In this document: positions 24,774 through 31,996 of the stretch, one piece after another
Position numbering within the stretch: the first letter of the stretch is position 1
Layout: each line of letters starts with the position of its first letter
Source: Burkholderiaceae bacterium
GTDB taxonomy: Bacteria; Pseudomonadota; Gammaproteobacteria; Burkholderiales; Burkholderiaceae_C
DNA: 64,000 bases
Assembly (NCBI GenBank): GCA_017992055.1
Contig: JAGOPK010000011.1
Location: forward strand, 108,281-172,280
Reading direction: 5' to 3'
Position numbers and translations under genes: made by a program
Notes under the pieces: model-generated
What the model was told of the DNA's origin: nothing
Seen by the model: the letters and a program-made list of their open reading frames with translations, nothing else
The model's database searches: none

Positions 24774-27482
24774 TCAGGCCTCGCGGATCAGCGCCAGCCG
24801 CCGGGCCCGGGCCACGGCCTCGGTGCGGGTGTGGGCGCCCAGCTTCAGGTTCAGGCTGCGCAGATGGGTGCGCACCGTGCTGTCCGAGATGGCCAGCCGG
24901 GTGGCGATGGCGGCGGTTGCGTGGCCCTCGGCCAGCAGCTGCAGCACGCGCCGCTCCTGCGGCGTGAAGCCACCGTCTGCGGGCGTGCCGGCCTGCGCTT
25001 CGGCCTGGGGCAGGGCTGAGGCCTCGTGGCGCAGCCGCTGCTGCAGGCGCTGCAGGTGTTCGGTGGCGATGGCGTCGGCTGGAAAACCTGGACTGTCCAG
25101 CTCTTCCACGCGCTGCAGCAGCGGCAGCAGGGCCGGGCCCTCGTCGATCAGGGCGCGCAGCTGGCCCTGCTGGCTGCACTGCCGCAGCAGCGGCTGCAGC
25201 TGCTGCAGGGCGCTGGCGATGTCGCCGCAGCGCTGCCAGGCCAGTAGCTGCAGCAGCTGCAATTGCAGCGCACGGCGTTGGCGGCCGGCCTGGCGGGCGC
25301 GCTGCAGCTCCTCGTCCAACCCGGCCAGGGCCGCGGCCGCGTCGCCCAGGCCCACCTGCCAGCGCAGCCGGCCCAGGGCCAGATCCTCCACGTCGTGGGC
25401 CGCCAGGCACAGCCGCTGCACCCGCGGCCAGACGCCGGGCAGGTCGGCCAGGGCCAGGGCCTCGCGGGCGGCCAGGCCGCGTCCACGCAGGCCCAGCTGG
25501 CGCGCCTGCTCCAGCCGCGCGGCGGCCACCGCGCGGGGCAGGTCGCGCTGCTGGCCCAGGGTCTCCAGCTCGGCCAGCGACTGCTGCGCGGCGTCGGCAT
25601 CGCCCTGGGCCAGCGCGATGCGCGAGTCCAGGCGGTGGCACAGGATCAGGTGGTCCGGCAGGCCCAGGTCGTGCACCAGCGGGCGGTAGAGGTTGAGCAG
25701 CTGGCTGGCCGCGTCCAGCTGGTCGGCCTCGTACAGCGCGCTGGCATGCAGCACGCCGACCCAGGCATTGCCATGGCCGTGGTCGTAGGCCTGCTGGCGC
25801 AGCGGGCTGGCGCCGGCCAGGCGAAAGCGCGCCGTGGCCTGGCGCGGCCGGCCGGCCTGCAGGTCCAGCTGGCCCTGCATGGCCTCGGTGTAGACGCGGG
25901 TGAAGGCATTGCCCGCCGGCGCGCGCCGCGCCTGCTCCAGCAGGGCCAGCGCCGGGCCGGTGCGGCCGACCACGCCCAGCGCATGGGCGCAGGTGTTGAT
26001 GCGCACGATGTCGACGATGCCGGCGCCGGCCTCGCTGGCCGGCTCGGCGGTGGCTCCGATGGCCGGCGCCACGGCTAGGGCCGCGGCTTCGTCGTGCCGG
26101 TCCGTCAGCACCAGCAGCAGCGGCTGCAGCGCCGCCGCATGGCTGCGCGCCAGCGGCTCGGGCCGCTGCGCCAGGCCCCAGGCCTCGAAGCGCCGCAGCG
26201 CACGCCGCGGCCCGCGGGTGAAGCAGTCGGCCCAGACCGCGCCGATCTGCAGCGCCAGCGTGGCGTCGACCAGGGTCTCGGGCAGGGCTTCCAGCCAGCG
26301 CGCCAGGCGGCGCAGCCGGCCGGACTCGATCAGCGACGGCACCAGCGGGCCCAGCAGGGCCACCGCATGCGGCAGGTCGCCGCCCTGGATGGCATGGTCG
26401 ATGGCCTCGTCGGGCCGGCCCTGCAGCTCGTACCAGGCGGCGGCCTTCAGGTGCAGGCGCCGGGCCAGGTCGGCATCCTGCTGCTGCAGCTGGGCGCGCA
26501 GCAGCTCGGCCAGCAGCCGGTGCCAGCGCCAGGGCGGCCGGCCCTCGGCGCCGCAGGCGGTGAGGAAGAAGCGCTCGGCCTCCAGCCGTGGCAGCCATTC
26601 GGCGCTGTGCAGGCCGGGCAGCAACTCGTCGCACAGCGCCGGCTCCAGGCGCTGCAGCACGCAGCCCTGGCGCAGCAGGGCCTGCGCCGGCGCCGGCTGC
26701 TGGGCCAGCACCGCGGCCAGCAGCTGGGCCTGGCCGCAGGGCCGGTGCAGCGCCAGGCCGGGCCGCTCGGGCTGGGGCGAGTTCAGCAGGGCCCGACCGG
26801 CCAGCGCCACCGCGGCCGGCCAGCCTTCGCTGAGGCGCTGCAGCTGGGCCGCCGCATCGGAGGACGGCGGCGGCAGGTGCAGGCAGCGCGCCAGTGCGGC
26901 CAGGCAGGCGGCGGTCTCGGCGGCCGAGAAGCGCAGGTCCTCGGCATCCAGGTCCAGCACCTGGCCCTGGGCGCGCAGCCGCGCCAGGCCCAGGTCGGGC
27001 GTGCTGCGCGAGCCCAGCACCAGCCGGCCCTGCGGTGGCAGGCGCTCGATCAGCTCGCGCACCAGGCCCAGCACGGCCGGGTCCTGCAGCGTCTCCACCT
27101 CGTCGAAGAACAGCGCAAAGCGCTGCGGGCTGGCGGCCAGCCGGCGCAGCACCTCGGCACCGCCGGCCGGCAGCGCCGATCCGTACACCAGGCCCAGGCT
27201 GGCCTGGTGCAGCCGGGCGACGAAGCGGGTGACGTCGTTGTCGCCTTCGTCCAGGTCCAGCCACGCGGTGGCGCAGCCGGCATCGGCCAGCTGGCGGCGG
27301 GCCTGGCGCATCAGCTCGGTCTTGCCATGGCCGGCCGGCGCGCGCAGCAGCACCACGCGCACCGCGGTGGCGCGGCAGATGCGCTGGCACAGCGATTCGC
27401 GCGGCACGCCGGCGTTGGCCGTGGCCAAGGGCGTGGCAGGCGCCGGGGCGGCTGGGCTGGGCTGGGCAGGGCAGGGCGGCAT
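24774..27482 (-). CDS. MalT-like LuxR-family regulator, copy 2
   Basis: A 902-residue paralogue of the regulator at 19775-22495. Walker A is APAGHGKTELMRQ and Walker B is FALFFDEVETLQD. The TPR-like middle is similar in layout, and the C-terminal LuxR helix-turn-helix reads GFTPQERRVLQLLAEGHATA, then TRLAISDSTVRTHLRSLNLK. The start is the ATG 39 bases from the shared inverted repeat; upstream in-frame codons run into the divergent promoter. It faces the DUF1302 operon, so it is the first candidate for its regulator. MalT-type proteins need ATP plus an inducer to activate; the inducer is not known. Confidence 0.9.
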   Translation of the reverse strand: MPPCPAQPSPAAPAPATPLATANAGVPRESLCQRICRATAVRVVLLRAPAGHGKTELMRQARRQLADAGCATAWLDLDEGDNDVTRFVARLHQASLGLVYGSALPAGGAEVLRRLAASPQRFALFFDEVETLQDPAVLGLVRELIERLPPQGRLVLGSRSTPDLGLARLRAQGQVLDLDAEDLRFSAAETAACLAALARCLHLPPPSSDAAAQLQRLSEGWPAAVALAGRALLNSPQPERPGLALHRPCGQAQLLAAVLAQQPAPAQALLRQGCVLQRLEPALCDELLPGLHSAEWLPRLEAERFFLTACGAEGRPPWRWHRLLAELLRAQLQQQDADLARRLHLKAAAWYELQGRPDEAIDHAIQGGDLPHAVALLGPLVPSLIESGRLRRLARWLEALPETLVDATLALQIGAVWADCFTRGPRRALRRFEAWGLAQRPEPLARSHAAALQPLLLVLTDRHDEAAALAVAPAIGATAEPASEAGAGIVDIVRINTCAHALGVVGRTGPALALLEQARRAPAGNAFTRVYTEAMQGQLDLQAGRPRQATARFRLAGASPLRQQAYDHGHGNAWVGVLHASALYEADQLDAASQLLNLYRPLVHDLGLPDHLILCHRLDSRIALAQGDADAAQQSLAELETLGQQRDLPRAVAAARLEQARQLGLRGRGLAAREALALADLPGVWPRVQRLCLAAHDVEDLALGRLRWQVGLGDAAAALAGLDEELQRARQAGRQRRALQLQLLQLLAWQRCGDIASALQQLQPLLRQCSQQGQLRALIDEGPALLPLLQRVEELDSPGFPADAIATEHLQRLQQRLRHEASALPQAEAQAGTPADGGFTPQERRVLQLLAEGHATAAIATRLAISDSTVRTHLRSLNLKLGAHTRTEAVARARRLALIREA

Positions 27483-27520
27483 GGCCTGCCGATTCTGGAA
27501 AGCGCGGCCGCCGCAGCCCA

Positions 27521-27538
27521 ATCGTCCGATCTGACGAT
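27521..27538. promoter_or_regulatory. Shared operator ATCGTC-N6-GACGAT, copy 2
   Basis: A perfect inverted repeat, ATCGTC CGATCT GACGAT, lies in the 121-base region between the divergent MalT-like regulator and the DUF1302 gene: 38 bases from the regulator ATG and 65 bases from the DUF1302 ATG. It matches the copy at 22545-22562 in both arms, spacer length and distance to the start. It could serve both directions. Confidence 0.75.
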
Positions 27539-27603
27539 GTTGCGCGCCGGGCCCGGCTTCGACCATGGCCGGGCGCTGAACCACAACCCCACGAGGAGAC
27601 ACC

Positions 27604-29445
27604 ATGAGCGCTTTGATCCGCGCGCCAGGCCGGCGGCGGTGCCTGGCCCTGCTGGCCGTGCCGATGGTCTGGGCCGGCACGCCACCGGCGGCCGCCGGCA
27701 CGCTGGAGCTGGGCGACGGCCTGGAGGCCGTGTGGTCGCTGAACGCCTCGTTCACCGGCGCCTGGCGCACCCGCGGCGCCGACCCCGAGCTGATCGGCAT
27801 CGGCGACGGCGGCCGGGCCTCGGCGGCCACGCATTCGCACGACAAGAGCTTTGCCAAGGGCGGCAACATCGGCCAGCTGCTGCGCATCGTCGGCGACATC
27901 AACCTGCGCCGCGGCGACAGCGGCCTGGTGCTGCGCGCCAAGGCCTGGGACAACCTGCGCTACAGCCGCCAGGGCCTGGACTTCGGCGCGCCCAGCAACC
28001 GCTTCCAGTCCGGCGCCGAGCTGGACGACTCGCACTTCGACACCCGGCTGTCGCGCTTCTCGGGCGTGGAGCTGTTCGATGCCTATGCCTACACCAGCTT
28101 CGACCTGGGCGCGGCCGCCCAGCTCAAGCTGCGCCTGGGCCAGCATGCGGTGAACTTCGGCGAAAGCCTGTTCGTGCCCGGCGTCAACCAGTACCAGGCG
28201 CTGGACATCACCGCGCTGCGCCAGCCCGGCACGCTGCTGAAGGAGGCCATCCTGCCGGTGCCCCAGGTCTCGGCCAACCTGGGCCTGGGCGGCGGCGCGT
28301 CCGTCGAGGCCTTCTACCAGCTGCAGTGGCGGCGCACGGCCATCGATGGCTGCGGCACCTACTGGTCGCCGGCCACGGCGCTGAACTGCCGCGACGACAC
28401 CATCCTGGTCGGCGGCAACGGCAGCTCGCAGGCCAACTGGAACGGCATGCCCAACTTCCAGTTCAGCAAGCTGGCCGACCGCGAGGGCCGCGACAGCGGC
28501 CAGTACGGCCTGGCCTTCAAGCTGATGGCCGAGTCCATCGACACCGAGTTCGGCGCCTACTTTGTCAACTACACGACCAAGGCGCCCAACCTGTCGTCGG
28601 TGCGGCGTGCCGCCGGCCAGCCCGGCTCCATCCTGCACCCGGCCGGCTCGGTCTATGGCCTGCCGCAGGCCGCCACCGGCCTGATGGCGCAGAACGCGTC
28701 GATCTACTGGGACTACTCGGCCGACCACATCAAGGTGCTGGGCCTGAGCGCCAGCACCGTGCTGGGCGGCTGGTCGACCAGTGCCGAGCTGTCCTATACC
28801 AAGGGCTTTCCGGTGCAGCTGAACTCGGTGGATGCCTTCATCGCGCTGGCCCAGGGCGTGGGGCCGACGGCCTCGCGCTTTGCCGGCAGCGATGCCAGGG
28901 ACATGGTCGGCTACGAGCGCAAGAACAAGACCCAGGTCCAGGCCTCGGCGTTGAAGCTGTTCTCGGGCCTGGCCGGCGCGGCCTCGGCCAGCCTGCTGGG
29001 CGAGGTGGCCTGGCAGGGCTGGAGCGGCATCGGCGACCCGGCCACCGGCCTGCGCTATGGCCGCGGCTTCGAGTTCGGCGCGGCCCAGCATGCGTCCTTC
29101 GGCGGGGCCTGCCCGGCCGCGGCCACCAACGCCGCCAACTGCACCCAGGACGGCTACTACACCCGCAGCGCCTGGGGCCTGCGCCTGATGGCCGAGCTGG
29201 ACTATCCGGGCCTGATCCCCGGCGTGGTGCTGAAGCCGCGCCTGTTCGTCTCCAAGGACGTGCGCGGCTGGTCGGCCGACAACATCTTCAGTCAGGGCCG
29301 GCATGCGATCTCGCCGGGGCTGAAGTTCGACTTCAACAAGCGCTACACGCTGGACCTCAGCTACACGCGCTTCAACCCGAACGCGCGCTTCGACAGCTTC
29401 CACGACCGCGACTTCGTGGCCCTGGTGCTGGGCGCCAGCCTGTGA
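27604..29445 (+). CDS. DUF1302 family outer-membrane protein
   Basis: A 613-residue exported protein. The signal peptide ends near PPAAAGT, and the sequence continues LELGDGLEAVWSLNASFTGA, the usual DUF1302 start. Alternating polar/hydrophobic strands with many aromatic residues continue to a C terminus ending in YTRFNPNARFDSFHDRDFVA, consistent with an outer-membrane beta barrel. DUF1302 proteins often occur with DUF1329, YCF48-like and MMPL genes in hydrophobic-compound (for example steroid) gene clusters (established knowledge). It is the first gene of such an operon here. RBS-like GAGGAG precedes the ATG. Substrate unknown. Confidence 0.92.
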   Translation: MSALIRAPGRRRCLALLAVPMVWAGTPPAAAGTLELGDGLEAVWSLNASFTGAWRTRGADPELIGIGDGGRASAATHSHDKSFAKGGNIGQLLRIVGDINLRRGDSGLVLRAKAWDNLRYSRQGLDFGAPSNRFQSGAELDDSHFDTRLSRFSGVELFDAYAYTSFDLGAAAQLKLRLGQHAVNFGESLFVPGVNQYQALDITALRQPGTLLKEAILPVPQVSANLGLGGGASVEAFYQLQWRRTAIDGCGTYWSPATALNCRDDTILVGGNGSSQANWNGMPNFQFSKLADREGRDSGQYGLAFKLMAESIDTEFGAYFVNYTTKAPNLSSVRRAAGQPGSILHPAGSVYGLPQAATGLMAQNASIYWDYSADHIKVLGLSASTVLGGWSTSAELSYTKGFPVQLNSVDAFIALAQGVGPTASRFAGSDARDMVGYERKNKTQVQASALKLFSGLAGAASASLLGEVAWQGWSGIGDPATGLRYGRGFEFGAAQHASFGGACPAAATNAANCTQDGYYTRSAWGLRLMAELDYPGLIPGVVLKPRLFVSKDVRGWSADNIFSQGRHAISPGLKFDFNKRYTLDLSYTRFNPNARFDSFHDRDFVALVLGASL

Positions 29446-29453
29446 GAAACACG

Positions 29454-30827
29454 ATGAGCCACCTCCACACCTCCCTCCGTCGCCGGCCCTGGCTGGCCGG
29501 CCTGAGCCTCGCCCTTTTGCCGGTTTTTTTTCTGGCCACGGCCGGCCAGGCCAAGACCCCGCCGGATCAACTGGCCCGGCTGGGCAAGGACCTGACCCCG
29601 GTGGGCGCCGAGCGCGCCGGCAACAAGGACGGCAGCATCCCGGCCTGGGACGGCGGCCTGGCCCGCGCGCCGGCCGGCTACGACCCCGCCAAGGGCCTGG
29701 CCGACCCCTTTGCCGCCGACAAGCCGCTGGCCAGCATCAGCGCCGCCAACCTGGCCCAGCACGAGGCCCGGCTGGCACCGGGCCAGGTGGCCCTGCTCAA
29801 GCGCTATCCCGGCTACAAGCTCCAGCTCTATCCGACACGCCGCTCGGCCGCCTATCCCGAGGCGGTGTATGCGGCCATCCGCGCCGAGGCCGGGCGCATC
29901 GAGGTGGCCAACGAGGGCAGCTCGGTGCTGGGCATCGCCTCCAGCACCGTGCCCTTCCCGGTGCCGTCCAGCGGCGTGGAGGTGATCTGGAACCATGCCT
30001 TCCGCTACCGCGGCGCCACCCAGGTGCGCCACACCACCGAGTTCCCGGTGCAGGCCAATGGCAGCTTCACGCCGGTCAAGCGCTACGAGGAGGTGATCTT
30101 CGGCAACGGCATGAAGGACGTGGCCAACGTGCTGTTCTATTTCCGCACCACCTGGCAGGCGCCGTCGTCGATTGCCGGCGAGGCCCTGCTGGCGCATGAC
30201 TTCATCGACCAGGTCAAGCAGCCGCGCGCGGCCTGGGTCTACAACCCCGGCACGCGGCGTGTGCTGCGTGCGCCCCAGGTGGCCCATGACACGCCGCGCA
30301 CCGGCGTCGACGGCCTGTCGACGGTGGACGACTACGACGGCTTCAACGGCTCGCCCGACCGCTTCGACTGGAAGCTGCTGGGCAAGCGCGAGATGATCGT
30401 CTCGTACAACAACAGCCGGCTCAGCGACAAGGCGCTGAAGTACAAGGACATCGTCGGCCCGGCCCACCTCAACCCCGAGCTGCTGCGCTACGAGCTGCAC
30501 CGCGTGTGGGTGGTCGAGGCCACGCTGAAGAGCGGCAAGAGCCATGTCTACGGCAAGCGCGTGTACTACGTGGACGAGGACAGCTGGCAGATCGTGCATG
30601 CCGACCTCTACGACGGCCGCGGCGAGCTGTGGCGGGTGATGGAGGTGCATGGCGCCCAGTACTACGAGGCGCCGGCCTACTTCGTCGCCGGCATCGCCCA
30701 GTACGACCTGCAGGCGCGGCGCTATGTCACCAGCAACCTGACCAACGAAGAGAAGCCGATCCGCTTCAACGTGCCGATGCGCGCTGCCGACTTCAGCGCC
30801 GATGCGCTGCGGCGCATGGGCAATTGA
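29454..30827 (+). CDS. DUF1329 family periplasmic/outer-membrane protein
   Basis: A 457-residue protein with a signal peptide (RRRPWLAGLSLALLPVFFLA, cleaved around AGQAKT). The mature part has family blocks: LTPVGAERAGNKDGSIPAWD, KRYEEVIFGNGMKDVANV, AWVYNPGTRRVLRAPQVAHD, FNGSPDRFDWKLLGKREMIV, YVDEDSWQIVHADLYDGRG. DUF1329 proteins resemble the lipoprotein-carrier fold (LolA/LolB-like; established for the family's structural neighbours), so transport of lipid between membranes is plausible. The frame is open far upstream, but the start is fixed by the signal peptide nine bases after the DUF1302 stop. Eight consecutive T (29524-29531) lie within the signal-peptide codons. Confidence 0.92.
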   Translation: MSHLHTSLRRRPWLAGLSLALLPVFFLATAGQAKTPPDQLARLGKDLTPVGAERAGNKDGSIPAWDGGLARAPAGYDPAKGLADPFAADKPLASISAANLAQHEARLAPGQVALLKRYPGYKLQLYPTRRSAAYPEAVYAAIRAEAGRIEVANEGSSVLGIASSTVPFPVPSSGVEVIWNHAFRYRGATQVRHTTEFPVQANGSFTPVKRYEEVIFGNGMKDVANVLFYFRTTWQAPSSIAGEALLAHDFIDQVKQPRAAWVYNPGTRRVLRAPQVAHDTPRTGVDGLSTVDDYDGFNGSPDRFDWKLLGKREMIVSYNNSRLSDKALKYKDIVGPAHLNPELLRYELHRVWVVEATLKSGKSHVYGKRVYYVDEDSWQIVHADLYDGRGELWRVMEVHGAQYYEAPAYFVAGIAQYDLQARRYVTSNLTNEEKPIRFNVPMRAADFSADALRRMGN

Positions 30828-31972
30828 TGGCCGGCATGCTGAGCCGGGGCCGGCGCCGCCTGTTGGGCGCCGCGGCAGGGGCTTCGCTGCTGTCCACGCT
30901 GCGTGCCGGCGCCGCGGCGGCGGCCGACCCGGCGCCACTGCCGGCCGGGCTGGACCTGCTGCAGCGGCCGGCGCCGGCCACGCGGCGCGGCGCGCGCCGC
31001 CTGCTGCTGGATGTGTGCACGGGCGGCCCGGGCCTGGTCTGCGTCGGCGAGGCCGGCCTGCTGCTGGGCTCGGCCGATGGCGGGCGCCACTGGCAGCAGC
31101 TGCCGTCGCCGACCTCGGTGATGCTGACCGCGGTGGCCTTTGCCGATGCCCGAAACGGCTGGGCCGTGGGCCACGACGGCGTGGTGCTGGCCAGCCAGGA
31201 TGGCGGTGCCCGCTGGCGCCGCTGCTTCGACGGTCACCAGGCCAATGCGGCGATGCTGGCCTCGGCCCAGGCCCGGCAGGCTGCGGCCCGTGACCAGGCC
31301 CAGCGCGAGCGCGCCGCCGATGCGCTGGCCGCGGCCGAGCAGGCGCTGCGGGCCGGGCCATCGCGGCCGCTGCTGGCGCTGGCCGTGGCCGATCCCCAGC
31401 GCGCCTGGGTGGCCGGCGCCTTCGGCCAGCTGTTCGCCACCGCCGATGGCGGCCAGCACTGGCAGGACCTGGGCGACCGCCTGGACAACCCCGAGGGCCT
31501 GCACCTGAACGGCCTGATGCTCGATGCCGCGGATGGCCGCGACGGCTTGTTCATCGCCGCCGAGGCCGGCGTGGTGTTCCGCTCGCGCGATGGTGGCCAG
31601 CGCTGGCAGCGCAGCGAGACCGGCTACAGCGGCCATCTGTATGGCGTGGTCCGCGCGGCCGATGCCCTGCTGGCCCATGGCTTCAACGGCCACCTGTTCC
31701 GCTCCACCGACGACGGCCGCAGCTGGGCCGCCGTGCCGCTGCCGCTGCGCCGCAGCCTGGTGGCCGCACGCCAGCGCGCCGGCGTGCTGCTGCTGCTGGC
31801 CGAGGACGGCCAGTTGCTGGCCAGCCGCGATGGCGGCGCCAGCTTTGCGCTGCTGCCCGAGCGCCTGCCTGCACGCCGCCACACCGGCCTGCTGTGGACC
31901 GGGCCCGGCAGCCTGGTGGCGGTGGGCGCCGGTGGCGTCTTGCTGCACGGGCTGCCGGCCAGCCTGCGCTGA
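30827..31972 (+). CDS. YCF48-related beta-propeller protein
   Basis: A 381-residue exported protein. A signal with twin arginines (SRGRRRLLGAAAGASLLSTL) is followed by repeated propeller blades of the BNR/YCF48 type: GSADGGRHWQQLPSP, ASQDGGARWRRCF, ATADGGQHWQDLG, RSRDGGQRWQRSE, RSTDDGRSWAAVP, ASRDGGASFALLP. Six such D-G-G-x-x-W motifs are visible. An Ala/Gln-rich helix (residues about 140-180) is inserted after the second blade. The start overlaps the DUF1329 stop (TGATG), so it is co-translated. Homologues accompany MMPL transporters in similar operons, and a periplasmic accessory role is inferred. Confidence 0.9.
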   Translation: MAGMLSRGRRRLLGAAAGASLLSTLRAGAAAAADPAPLPAGLDLLQRPAPATRRGARRLLLDVCTGGPGLVCVGEAGLLLGSADGGRHWQQLPSPTSVMLTAVAFADARNGWAVGHDGVVLASQDGGARWRRCFDGHQANAAMLASAQARQAAARDQAQRERAADALAAAEQALRAGPSRPLLALAVADPQRAWVAGAFGQLFATADGGQHWQDLGDRLDNPEGLHLNGLMLDAADGRDGLFIAAEAGVVFRSRDGGQRWQRSETGYSGHLYGVVRAADALLAHGFNGHLFRSTDDGRSWAAVPLPLRRSLVAARQRAGVLLLLAEDGQLLASRDGGASFALLPERLPARRHTGLLWTGPGSLVAVGAGGVLLHGLPASLR

Positions 31973-31996
31973 CGCGCGATTCCCACGACGACACCG

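Noticed and set aside
24256-29403. Very long minus-strand open frame across several genes
   Set aside because: It lies opposite the DUF1302 gene and the dehydrogenase-like gene and overlaps the real MalT-like frame; low-complexity translation shows it is a shadow.
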